A DNA stretch of 64,000 nt from a bacterium (GTDB lineage: Bacteria; Vulcanimicrobiota; Vulcanimicrobiia; Vulcanimicrobiales; Vulcanimicrobiaceae): positions 164,857 to 228,856 of the forward strand of contig JAKBKY010000004.1 of the NCBI GenBank assembly GCA_021832345.1, given 5' to 3'. A model generated the notes under the pieces. That model was not told the origin of the DNA. It ran no database searches and was given only the letters and a program-made list of their open reading frames with translations. Each line of letters opens with the position of its first letter. Position 1 is the stretch's first letter. The translations under genes and the position numbers were made by a program. Shown piece after piece: positions 38,657 through 46,995 of the stretch.

Positions 38657-39829
38657 ATGCGAGTCTTGGTGCTCTGCGAACGCGTCGGCGAGGAAGGCGG
38701 CATGGAGACGTACCTGCGTACGGTGCTACCGGCGCTGGTTGCCGCAGGGGACGACGTACAGATCGCCGCGCGCTTCGTCGACGACGCCAACGCATTCGGT
38801 GCGCAGGCCGAACAGGTGGCGTGGTCGGACGAACACGATGCCCCATCACTCGTTGCCGCTGCCACGGTTGGACGCATCGCCGACCGTTTTCTTCCAGACG
38901 TGGTCCTCGCGGAGAACGTCCTCGATGCAGCGGTACTTGGGCGAGCCTTCGATCGCCCTGCGGTCCGCATCTACGGCGTACACGACCATCGCCCGTTCTG
39001 TCCCAACGGCGACCGGCGCTACCCGCAAGGCGGCGGCATCTGCACCGCGCCGATGGGCGCCGCATGCACGTGGCATGCGCTCGTGCATGGCTGCGCCTAC
39101 GGACCGCGTGCCGCAACGACCAGGCTCGTGACCACACGGCGCGCCGTGTTGCGCGCGATACGGCGTGCCGACGCGGTGCTTACGCTCTCACCCTTCATGG
39201 CCGCCATCGCGCGCGCGCATGGAATCTCTTCGAACAGCCTGCACGTGATCGCTCCGCCGCTGGCCAACGACGCATACGCAAGCTCGCCGATGCCCCGACC
39301 CGCCGCCGACACGGTACTCTTTGCCGGCCGCCTGGTGCCCAGCAAAGGCTGCCGAACGCTGCTGGCAGCGCTGGCGCGCCTTCCACGCCGGCAGCGACCG
39401 CTGCTCGTGGTGGCAGGCGAAGGCCCGGAGCTTGAAGCGACGATCGCCCAGGCTGAGCGCGACGAGATCTCGATGCGATGGCTTGGGCGGTGTGATCCCA
39501 GTGCCATGCGAGCCGCCTACGACGCGGCAACGCTGGTGGCGATGCCGTCGCTGTGGGCCGAGCCCTTTGGCCTCGTCGGGATCGAAGCCTTCGCGCGCGG
39601 TCGACCGGTCGTCGCCTTTTCGGTGGGCGCCATCCCAGATTGGATTGGCGGCGCCGGTGTAGCCGTTCATCGCGGCGACGAAGCCGCTCTGGCTCAAGGG
39701 ATGGCCGATCTCCTCGCACAGACTGCCTGGGGGCGCGCTTCGCAAGCGGCACTACTGCAAGCGCAAGGGTATCGCCTTGTCACTCATATTGAGGCGCTGC
39801 ATCGCATTTTCGCCGGACGCGTCGCGTAG
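38657..39829 (+). CDS. GT4-family glycosyltransferase
   Basis: This 390-residue GT-B enzyme has an N-terminal Rossmann half ('MRVLVLCERVGEEGGMETYLRTVLPAL') and a Cys-rich acceptor-side loop ('HDHRPFCPNGDRRYPQGGGIC'). The C-terminal donor half has 'LFAGRLVPSKGCRTLLAAL' and the signature 'MPSLWAEPFGLVGIEAFARGRPVVAF' containing E-x7-E. It should transfer a nucleotide sugar to a cell-surface glycan or lipid; specificity is unknown. It stands alone rather than in a polysaccharide cluster. The start at 38657 is chosen over an upstream ATG at 38624 because of homologous N-terminus 'MRVLVL'. Confidence 0.88.
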   Translation: MRVLVLCERVGEEGGMETYLRTVLPALVAAGDDVQIAARFVDDANAFGAQAEQVAWSDEHDAPSLVAAATVGRIADRFLPDVVLAENVLDAAVLGRAFDRPAVRIYGVHDHRPFCPNGDRRYPQGGGICTAPMGAACTWHALVHGCAYGPRAATTRLVTTRRAVLRAIRRADAVLTLSPFMAAIARAHGISSNSLHVIAPPLANDAYASSPMPRPAADTVLFAGRLVPSKGCRTLLAALARLPRRQRPLLVVAGEGPELEATIAQAERDEISMRWLGRCDPSAMRAAYDAATLVAMPSLWAEPFGLVGIEAFARGRPVVAFSVGAIPDWIGGAGVAVHRGDEAALAQGMADLLAQTAWGRASQAALLQAQGYRLVTHIEALHRIFAGRVA

Positions 39830-39837
39830 CGTACCCG

Positions 39838-40962
39838 CTATTTCTTCTTCTTCTTAACCAAGAGACGCGGGCTACGGCGAGGCGGCTTGCGCAGGGTCGG
39901 CACAATCTCCGGAGCCTCGTGGATGGGCAGCAGATTGGCGAGCAACACTTTGATGGCGCCCGCGATCGGGACGGCTAAGATCAAGCCCGGTAAGCCAAAG
40001 AGTTCGGCACCGGCGAAGAGGGCGATGATGACGATCAGCGGCGAGAGCCCCACGCTCTCACTCACAATGAAGGGCGCGATCAGATTGCCTTCGAGCTGAT
40101 TGATGACGATGAAGCCGATCACCACAAAGATCGCATTCTCCCATCCGTTGGTAAAGAGCGCGATGAACACCGCCGGAACCGCTCCCACGAAGGCGCCCAC
40201 ATACGGGATGACCTCTAGAACGCCCGCCACAATGCCGATCAGCAAGGCGTACTTGACATGCAGGATCGTCAGCATGAGGAACACGAGGAAGCCGACGGTC
40301 GCAGCCACCATCAACTGACCGCGCACGAAGCCGCCGATGACGGTATCGAGTTCGTCAATGATTTTCTTCACGCGCGGGCGGGCCGAGAGCGAAAAGAGCC
40401 CAAGCAAACTGCGCTGGATCGTGTCGGCATCCACCAAGATATAGAGCGCGATAATCGGGATGACGATGAAGATAGCAACGAAGGTAAACGTCGAGAAGAT
40501 CACGCCCATAACGCTGGCGGCCGCGGCTTGCCCATAGCGCTGCAACAGCATTTGGAACTTTGTCGGCAAGGCAATAATGTAGAGCCTGACGCCGGGCGGC
40601 AGATGCGCGATGATCGGGTTCTTCGGATCATTAAAGAAGGCTTCGGCATGACGCGTGAGCTGCGGTGCATCGCGAACGAGTTGCTGAATGTTCTGCGCTA
40701 GCGCAGGAATCAGCGAGGTCACGGCGGCCGCGATCGCCAGTATGACTAAGGCATAGACAATCAAAATCGACGCCCAGAGCGGCAGTCGTCGATTGAGGAT
40801 ACGGACCACCGGATAGATGACGTAGCAGAGAAAGATGGCGCCGATGATGATGGTCGCGATGGTGCGAACATGACCCAGGAAATCGAGAGCCCCTACCAGG
40901 ATGATCGCCGATAAGACGATGATCGCCAGCACCTTTAGGGCAGTATTGAGCCGTGCGTCCAT
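39838..40962 (-). CDS. AI-2E family (PerM-like) membrane permease
   Basis: This 374-residue protein has about eight helices in the AI-2E transporter pattern. Marks are the N-terminal pair of helices, 'YVIYPVVRILNRRLP', a central soluble segment with 'FFNDPKNPIIAHLPPG', and the C-terminal 'GVLEVIPYVGAFVGAVPA' and 'NQLEGNLIAPFIVSESVGLSPL'. The tail ends in five Lys. Members export diverse small molecules or ions; 'autoinducer-2' is only one proposed substrate. It converges on the glycosyltransferase, 8 bases away. Confidence 0.88.
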   Translation of the reverse strand: MDARLNTALKVLAIIVLSAIILVGALDFLGHVRTIATIIIGAIFLCYVIYPVVRILNRRLPLWASILIVYALVILAIAAAVTSLIPALAQNIQQLVRDAPQLTRHAEAFFNDPKNPIIAHLPPGVRLYIIALPTKFQMLLQRYGQAAAASVMGVIFSTFTFVAIFIVIPIIALYILVDADTIQRSLLGLFSLSARPRVKKIIDELDTVIGGFVRGQLMVAATVGFLVFLMLTILHVKYALLIGIVAGVLEVIPYVGAFVGAVPAVFIALFTNGWENAIFVVIGFIVINQLEGNLIAPFIVSESVGLSPLIVIIALFAGAELFGLPGLILAVPIAGAIKVLLANLLPIHEAPEIVPTLRKPPRRSPRLLVKKKKK

Positions 40963-41090
40963 GCGCCAGGGTAGCATATTCTGCCGGGGAACTCCTGGCG
41001 GAGGCCTCAAACCGGACTGCGCCGCCACGAGACCTCCGCCGCACGCAAAAGCAGCGTAGGGGACGAAGGACGCTCCGCTAATAGAACGGC

Positions 41091-41642
41091 ATGGACTGGG
41101 AACGCTTCGCCGTGATCGACGTAGAGACCACGGGCCTTGTGCCACAGCGGGATCGCGTGGTCGAGATCGCCTGCGTCCTGGTCGATGCCGGCCGCATCGG
41201 CGACCGCTGGTCCACGCTCGTCAATCCCGGGATTCCCATTCCGCAACGTGCCACCCAGATTCACGGCATCGATGACGATGCCGTCGCCCACGCACCTTCG
41301 CTTGCGAACACGCTCGATACCCTGATGCGCCGAACGGATGGCCGCATTGTGGCCGCGCACAATGCCGGATTTGACTTAAGCTTCCTGCCGGAACTGGCGC
41401 CGCCACGCGCGATTTGCACGATGCGCTTAGCGCGTATCGTAGCCCCAGACGCGCCCAATCATAAGAATCAGACCTTGCGTGCCTACTTCAACATCGACCG
41501 CTACCTCGACGCCGACGCCGTCGCGCACCGGGCGCTCGGCGATGCGCTCGTAACGGCACACGTGTTACTCGCCTGTCGTAGAAGCTGCACGCCGGCAACC
41601 TGGATGAAAGCGCTTCAGGCTTCAGCGCTGTCCGTTTTTTAG
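41091..41642 (+). CDS. DnaQ-like DEDDh 3'-5' exonuclease
   Basis: This 183-residue nuclease has Exo I 'AVIDVETTGL' (Asp10, Glu12), Exo II 'AAHNAGFDLSFL', and Exo III 'AHRALGDALVTAHVL' with the His and Asp of the DEDDh set. It resembles the proofreading epsilon subunit of DNA polymerase III or a stand-alone RNase T-type exonuclease. The length fits a single-domain enzyme. It cannot be called the replicative proofreader from sequence alone. Confidence 0.9.
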   Translation: MDWERFAVIDVETTGLVPQRDRVVEIACVLVDAGRIGDRWSTLVNPGIPIPQRATQIHGIDDDAVAHAPSLANTLDTLMRRTDGRIVAAHNAGFDLSFLPELAPPRAICTMRLARIVAPDAPNHKNQTLRAYFNIDRYLDADAVAHRALGDALVTAHVLLACRRSCTPATWMKALQASALSVF

Positions 41643-41724
41643 AGGCACGGTAGCACAGCGGGTGGAGCAGTTCTCGCATGCGTATGTCGAGCAGACGGCG
41701 TGCGTGATCGCGGCCGCAATGCAC

Positions 41725-41757
41725 GAGGGAGCCGGCAGCGATGCTGCCGGCTCCCTC
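41725..41757. terminator. Perfect 15-bp hairpin between the exonuclease and S53 genes
   Basis: GAGGGAGCCGGCAGC, a 3-base loop and its perfect complement lie between convergent genes. The same 33-base element with its flanks recurs at 44342-44374 after the second S53 gene, so it was duplicated with the gene. Confidence 0.75.
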
Positions 41758-41782
41758 GATCTCTAGCCTCTGGAACTAGCGC

Positions 41783-44146
41783 CTAGAGGGCGTTGGCCAG
41801 AGCCCAGCCCTGCGGTGCGCCGATGCCGGTCACGAGATCGTAACCGGAACCTGCGCTGTAGGCACCGTTACTGCCCGTCGTCACATCGGTGAAGTCGGTG
41901 TAGCCGGTGTTCTGGAAGATGCTGTAGAGCGTCGGATTGACGAAGCCGGAGTCGGCGTTATGCAGTTCGTTGACTTCAGCCATGAAGGCGCAGAACTCGG
42001 GCGAGGCCCATGAGGTTCCGTCGACCTGTTCCGGCGCGCCGTTGGCATAGACCATGACGCCCACTCCGGGGAGCGAGACGTCGGGAACATTACGGCCGGA
42101 GGTGTTGATATTCGCGACTCCCTGCTGGTAGCTGGGGAGCGAGAAGATCGTCGAGACGCCGCCGCCGGAGGAGAATCCATTGCTGGAATCCACGCCTGCG
42201 GTGATGCTCGTCAGGGCACCGGTCGTGCTGTTGTCGGTGAAGTTCACCGCGCCCACGGCCGTGAAGTACGGATCGGTTGCCGGAGAGCTGACTTCCGGCG
42301 GATTGTTCCCGGTTCCGCATGCATCGCTGCCCGAATCGCCGGAGGATGCCGAGAAGGTGATGCCCTTGGCGGCGGCTTGTTGCGCGATGGAGTTCGTCGT
42401 ATTGGTGAAGGCCGTATCGGAGGTTTCGCAACCGCCGAACGACGAGTTCACGACGCTCGCAATGCCGTCGGAGACGGTCTGGTTGTATCCGTCTTCGATA
42501 CTTTGCGAACTGAGATCCGGGAAGTTGTAGACGATGATGTTGGCTCCTGGCGCCAAGCCGGAGATCGTTTCAACATCGAGCGCCGTCTCGGTGTAGTCGC
42601 TGCTCGAGGCGTTTCCGCCACCGTCAACCGCTTCGTTCGTAATGGTACCTGTTTGCGTGACGCCGGCGGCATTGAGATAGCCGTTGACGTCACTTTGGTT
42701 GATCGGCGTATCGATTTCGACGGCGACCGTTTGGCCGGCACCGTTGCAGCCGTGCTGCACGGGGAAATCGAAGGCATCCGCAACCCCGGTCGCAAGCCAA
42801 CCGTTGGCACCGTTGAGCGGACCGTTATCCGCGGTACCGGTGCAGTTCCCACTCGGCGTGGCGGTCGGCGCAGGCGTCGGGCTCGGCGTGGCCGTCGGCG
42901 CAGGCGTCGGGGCCGGTGTGGCCGTCGGCGCAGGCGTCGGAGTAGGTGAGCTACCGTCGGTGAGACTCACGTTGTCGAGGTAGATGTAGTTGTAGTCGGT
43001 CGACGATCCGCTGCCGTAGATGCCGAAGAAGAGCGTGACCGTCTGCCCGGCATACGCACTCACGTCGAAGCTGTACTGCACGTAGCCGTTGGTGTTGCCG
43101 TTCTCATAATATAGGGTCGTGAGAATGTTGCCGTTGCTGTCGAGCAGATCGGCCTCTTGGTCGGCGTAATAGGTCGAGGTTTCGCTGGTGCCCTCGTCCA
43201 CCCAGAACGTGAGGACGCCGTTGCTCGGCACGACCACCGTCTGGCAGACGCCGTCGTAACCCGACTCTTCACCGGGGTTGTTGGCGAGGTTTCCGGTGAG
43301 GGCATCGTACTGATCGCCCTGCATCGGATTGCTCGAATCGATGACGGCGTAGCCGTTGCCGCATTGCGTCCAGCCGGCGCTAAAGCCGCCGCTGGCGAAG
43401 TTGCCGTCGGAGACGGCGTTCCCGCTGGTCATGACATGATGCACCGGCGAGGCGAGAAACTTAATCCTGCGCGGGCGGCGTTGCAATGGCCCGGGGTGAT
43501 GGACGTTGGGCGGAACGACGCTTGATGGCGACACTTGCGTGTGTGCAACCACAAGGTTGTTCATCGTCACGTCCTGGACGAGCGACGTGAGCGCCTTGGG
43601 CAAGGTGCCGGGCTGCGTGTTCGTATACCGCCGGCCGTACTTGCCTTGCGTCACCGTATGGATCGTCGTATGGAAGAAACTCTCAGCCGCCGCCGTCGAA
43701 GCGGTCGCATCGATCAGCGTCCGGTTGGCGTACTGATGCGTGATCGTGAAGCCCGCGGCGCGGAGCGCTTGAACGACCTGCGCTTCCTGCGCGGCGGTCG
43801 GTGCGTAGTAGCTATCGAACTGCGCGCTCGTCAAGTATTGGTGGTACATCGGCGAGGACGGGTCGGCTTGCTGTGCCACCAGTTGATTGAGCTGCGCTTG
43901 ATGATTGTATTGCAGCGTCAAGGTCACATGCACGGGCTGCGTGGCCGGACGCAGGCCGATGTCGTGGAAGGCAAGCTTGCCGTAGGCGTGGGGCACCGGA
44001 GCGATCTGGGCCACCATAGGGCGGCTCAGATTCGACGAGAGGCCGCTCGTCGTCGGCACAAAGGAGGATGATCCTCCGTGCCCGCATGCGGTCAACGCCA
44101 TCCCGCATATGAGGGACAGCGCGACCAGTCTCGAGGATGTCTGCAT
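41783..44146 (-). CDS. Secreted S53 peptidase (sedolisin/kumamolisin-like), copy 1
   Basis: This 787-residue lipoprotein has lipobox ALTACGHG and a Pro-kumamolisin activation domain (about residues 50-200; '[30 protein letters not shown]'). Next come a jelly-roll-like module (about 230-400), three PAPTATP linkers and the catalytic domain. The catalytic Glu/Asp are in 'ETALDVE' (about 519-523), the oxyanion Asp in 'ASSGDSGSD', and the Ser in '[10 protein letters not shown]' (about 711). These enzymes are acid-active endopeptidases released by propeptide removal. AAGGAG sits just before the ATG. It is a tandem duplicate of the gene at 44399, with nearly identical ends but a divergent middle module. 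Confidence 0.93.
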   Translation of the reverse strand: MQTSSRLVALSLICGMALTACGHGGSSSFVPTTSGLSSNLSRPMVAQIAPVPHAYGKLAFHDIGLRPATQPVHVTLTLQYNHQAQLNQLVAQQADPSSPMYHQYLTSAQFDSYYAPTAAQEAQVVQALRAAGFTITHQYANRTLIDATASTAAAESFFHTTIHTVTQGKYGRRYTNTQPGTLPKALTSLVQDVTMNNLVVAHTQVSPSSVVPPNVHHPGPLQRRPRRIKFLASPVHHVMTSGNAVSDGNFASGGFSAGWTQCGNGYAVIDSSNPMQGDQYDALTGNLANNPGEESGYDGVCQTVVVPSNGVLTFWVDEGTSETSTYYADQEADLLDSNGNILTTLYYENGNTNGYVQYSFDVSAYAGQTVTLFFGIYGSGSSTDYNYIYLDNVSLTDGSSPTPTPAPTATPAPTPAPTATPSPTPAPTATPSGNCTGTADNGPLNGANGWLATGVADAFDFPVQHGCNGAGQTVAVEIDTPINQSDVNGYLNAAGVTQTGTITNEAVDGGGNASSSDYTETALDVETISGLAPGANIIVYNFPDLSSQSIEDGYNQTVSDGIASVVNSSFGGCETSDTAFTNTTNSIAQQAAAKGITFSASSGDSGSDACGTGNNPPEVSSPATDPYFTAVGAVNFTDNSTTGALTSITAGVDSSNGFSSGGGVSTIFSLPSYQQGVANINTSGRNVPDVSLPGVGVMVYANGAPEQVDGTSWASPEFCAFMAEVNELHNADSGFVNPTLYSIFQNTGYTDFTDVTTGSNGAYSAGSGYDLVTGIGAPQGWALANAL
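42857..42946 (-). repeat. Three 30-bp Pro/Ala/Thr linker repeats in S53 copy 1
   Basis: Three 30-base units encode the decapeptide built on PAPTATP-(A/S)-PT between the jelly-roll-like module and the catalytic domain. The paralogue has about six units. Confidence 0.85.
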
Positions 44147-44290
44147 AGAACTCCTTATGATGAAGTGCATTCGCCAGAGTACAACAATGCCGCGAGTCCA
44201 CAGAGGACAGGCGACCGCCCGGGCAGGCATACCCGGTCTCATCGGATTTTAACAATCTATCGGACGCGCGGTAAGTGCGAAACGCATCTA
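44147..44290 (-). other. Conserved leader of S53 copy 1
   Basis: The region upstream of the ATG is strongly similar to that upstream of copy 2. It holds an inverted repeat TGCG-aaa-CGCA near 44275, a candidate -10 TTAAAAT, and a CCGGG...CCCGG hairpin followed by a GTCC...GGAC hairpin. It may contain the promoter and a structured 5' UTR of about 90 bases. Confidence 0.5.
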
Positions 44291-44341
44291 GCTAGTCTAC
44301 CGGGCGTCACTCGGAGGCGCGCGATCGCAGTTGCAATGCAC

Positions 44342-44374
44342 GAGGGAGCCGGCAGCGATGCTGCCGGCTCCCTC
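44342..44374. terminator. Perfect 15-bp hairpin after S53 copy 2
   Basis: This is an exact repeat of the hairpin at 41725-41757, placed 24 bases beyond the stop of the second S53 gene. It probably terminates that transcript before the leader of copy 1. Confidence 0.75.
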
Positions 44375-44398
44375 GATCTCTAGCCTCTCGTGTGACGC

Positions 44399-46834
44399 CT
44401 AGAGGGCGTTGGCCAGAGCCCAGCCCTTCGGTGCGCCGATGCCGGTCACGAGATCGTAACCGGGACCTGCGCTGTAGGCACCGTTACTGCCCGTCGTCAC
44501 ATCGGTGAAGTCGGTGTAGCCGGTGTTCTGGAAGATGCTGTACAGCGTTGGATTGACGAAGCCGAAGTGGGTGTTATGCACTTCGTTGGCTTCGGCCATG
44601 AAGGCGCAGAACTCGGGCGAGGCCCATGAAGTTCCGTCGACTTCTTGCTGTGTTCCGTTCGCATAGACCATGACGCCCACTCCGGGGAGCGAGACGTCGG
44701 GATCGTTACGGCCGGAGGTGTTGATGTTCGCGACTCCCTGCTGGTAGCTGGGGAGCGGGAAGATCGTCGAGACGCCGCCGCCGGAGGAGAATCCATTGCT
44801 GGAATCCACGCCTGCGGTGATGCTCGTCAGGGCACCGGTCGTGCTGCTGTCGGTGAAGTTCACCGCGCCCACGGCCGTGAAGTACGGATCGGTTGCCGGA
44901 GAGCTGACTTCCGGCGGATTGTTCCCGGTTCCGCACTCATCGCTGCCCGAGTCACCGGAGGATGCCGAGAAGGTGATGCCCTTGGCGGCGGCTTGTTGCG
45001 CGATGGAGTTCGTCGTGCTGTCGAATGCCGTATCGGAGGTTTCGCAACCACCGAACGACGAGTTCACGACGCTCGCGATGCCGTCGGAGACGGCCTGGTT
45101 ATAGCCGGCTTCGATGTTCTGCGAGCTGAGATTCGGGAAGTTGTAGACGATGATGTTGGCCCCTGGCGCAAGGCCGGAGATCGTTTCAACATCGAGCGCC
45201 GTTTCGATGTAGTCGCTACTCGAGGCGCTTCCGCCGCCGTTCACGGCTTCATTCGTAACGGTGCCTGTTTGCGTGACGCCGGCGGCATTGAGATAGCCGT
45301 TGACGTCGCTTTGGTTGATCGGCGTATCGATTTCGACGGCGACCGTTTGGCCGGCACCGTTGCAGCCGTGCTGCACGGGATAGTCGAAGGCCTTGGCAAC
45401 CCCGGTCGCAAGCCAACCGTTGGCGCCGTTAAGGGGGCCGTTATCTGCGATACCGGTGCAGTTTCCACTCGGTGTGGCGGTCGGCGCAGGCGTCGGAGCC
45501 GGCGTGGCGGTCGGCGCAGGCGTCGGAGCCGGTGTGGCGGTCGGCGCAGGCGTCGGGGCCGGTGTGGCGGTCGGCGCAGGCGTCGGAGCCGGTGTGGCGG
45601 TCGGCGCAGGCGTCGGAGCCGGTGTGGCGGTCGGCGCAGGCGTCGGCGGCGGCGGGGTCGAGGGACTACCGTTGGTCAGACTCACGTCACCGACAAACTG
45701 CTCGGTGTAGAGATACGGGTAGCCATCACCGTGAACACCGATGTAGAGATAGTAGGTGCCGCCGGCGTAGGCGCTGAGGTCGAACGTCTGGTTGACCCAA
45801 CCGGCGTAGTTGTTGACGGTCGTGTAAAGGTTATCGATGACATCGCCGTAGGCATCGAGCAGATCGGCTTCTTGCCAGGCATAGTTCGTGTTGGCTTCGT
45901 CGGAGAGTTGGTAGAGCCAAAGTGAGAGCACGCCATTTTGCGGAATCGTCACGGCTTGGCAGACGCCGGTGTCGCCGTTCGGCTCACCGTTGGTCGAACC
46001 GCTTCGCAAATCGTACGGCGGGATATACGGATGCGCCGTCACGACATGCGAGTTGATATTCCCACATTGGAACCAACCGTCGTTGACGGCTCCGGTCCCA
46101 AAGTGCGGATTCGTAATGACGTTGGTGACGAAGGGCTGCACCGCCATCATGCGACGCTGCGGTGGCCCAGGGAGATGAAGCTTGCGCGCGACGCTGTGAC
46201 GGATATTCGATCCCGACACTTGCGTATGCGCAACCACAAGGTTGTTCATCGTCACGTCCTGGACGAGCGACGTGAGCGCCTTGGGCAAGGTGCCGGGCTG
46301 CGTGTTCATGTACCGCTGGCCGTACTTGCCTTGCGTCACCGTATGGATCGTCGTATGGAAGAAACTCTCGGCCGCCGCCGTCGGTGCGGTCGCTTCGATC
46401 AGCGTACGGTTGGCGTACTGATGCGTGATCGTGAAGCCCGCAGCGTGGAGCGCTTGAACGACCTGCGCTTCCTGCGCGGCGGTCGGTGCGTAGTAGCTAT
46501 CGAACTGCGCGCTCGTCAAGTATTGGTGGTACATCGGCGAGGACGGGTCGGCTTGCTGTGCCACCAGTTGATTGAGCTGCGCTTGATGATTGTATTGCAG
46601 CGTCAAGGTCACAGAAACGGGCTGCGTGGCCGGACGCGGGCCGATGTCGTGGAAGGCAAGCGCGCCATAGGCGTGGGGCACCGGAGCGATCTGGGCCACC
46701 GCAGGGCTGTTGCCCGGATTTGACGAGAGGCCGCTCGTCGTCGGCACAAAGGAGGATGATCCTCCGTGCCCGCATGCGGTCAACGCCATCCCGCATATGA
46801 GGGACAGCGCGACCAGTCTCGAGGATGTCTGCAT
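44399..46834 (-). CDS. Secreted S53 peptidase (sedolisin/kumamolisin-like), copy 2
   Basis: This 811-residue paralogue of the gene at 41783 has the same lipobox (ALTACGHG), pro-domain and catalytic residues ('ETALDVE', '[11 protein letters not shown]', '[10 protein letters not shown]'), almost residue for residue. The middle jelly-roll-like module ('[18 protein letters not shown]' to 'GDVSLTNGS') is clearly different in sequence, and the linker has six PAPTATP units rather than three. It should be an extracellular acid peptidase, anchored by lipid until processed. The start is fixed by AAGGAG and the signal peptide, inside a longer open frame that runs into the leader. Confidence 0.93.
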   Translation of the reverse strand: MQTSSRLVALSLICGMALTACGHGGSSSFVPTTSGLSSNPGNSPAVAQIAPVPHAYGALAFHDIGPRPATQPVSVTLTLQYNHQAQLNQLVAQQADPSSPMYHQYLTSAQFDSYYAPTAAQEAQVVQALHAAGFTITHQYANRTLIEATAPTAAAESFFHTTIHTVTQGKYGQRYMNTQPGTLPKALTSLVQDVTMNNLVVAHTQVSGSNIRHSVARKLHLPGPPQRRMMAVQPFVTNVITNPHFGTGAVNDGWFQCGNINSHVVTAHPYIPPYDLRSGSTNGEPNGDTGVCQAVTIPQNGVLSLWLYQLSDEANTNYAWQEADLLDAYGDVIDNLYTTVNNYAGWVNQTFDLSAYAGGTYYLYIGVHGDGYPYLYTEQFVGDVSLTNGSPSTPPPPTPAPTATPAPTPAPTATPAPTPAPTATPAPTPAPTATPAPTPAPTATPAPTPAPTATPSGNCTGIADNGPLNGANGWLATGVAKAFDYPVQHGCNGAGQTVAVEIDTPINQSDVNGYLNAAGVTQTGTVTNEAVNGGGSASSSDYIETALDVETISGLAPGANIIVYNFPNLSSQNIEAGYNQAVSDGIASVVNSSFGGCETSDTAFDSTTNSIAQQAAAKGITFSASSGDSGSDECGTGNNPPEVSSPATDPYFTAVGAVNFTDSSTTGALTSITAGVDSSNGFSSGGGVSTIFPLPSYQQGVANINTSGRNDPDVSLPGVGVMVYANGTQQEVDGTSWASPEFCAFMAEANEVHNTHFGFVNPTLYSIFQNTGYTDFTDVTTGSNGAYSAGPGYDLVTGIGAPKGWALANAL
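45472..45650 (-). repeat. Six 30-bp Pro/Ala/Thr linker repeats in S53 copy 2
   Basis: About six near-identical 30-base units encode ([10 protein letters not shown])n. Twice the number in copy 1 indicates expansion or contraction after duplication. Confidence 0.9.
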
Positions 46835-46985
46835 AGAACTCCTTATCGACACGGTTCGTAAAGTGCAGTAATGCCGCGAGTCCACAGAGGACAGACGACC
46901 GCCCGGGCAGGCATACCCGGCCTCACCGAATCTTAACAGTCTATCGGGCGCGAGATAAGTGCAAAACGCACCTATACCTATCCCC
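46835..46985 (-). other. Conserved leader of S53 copy 2
   Basis: It shares about 100 bases of high similarity with the leader of copy 1, including the CCGGG...CCCGG hairpin and the GTCC...GGAC hairpin. It also has an inverted repeat GTGC-aaaac-GCAC (about 46960-46975) and a candidate -10 TAAGAT. Confidence 0.5.
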
Positions 46986-46995
46986 CCCTCACCGC

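Noticed and set aside
44190..44240. Plus-strand GACCGCCCGGGCA resembling part of a ZTP (pfl) riboswitch
   Set aside because: The orientation is opposite to the downstream gene, the other conserved half of the motif is missing, and no purine gene is present.
42377..46723. Long plus-strand frames antisense to both S53 genes
   Set aside because: They follow the coding pattern of the real genes and are Arg/Gly/Val-rich without any domain; duplication makes them appear twice.
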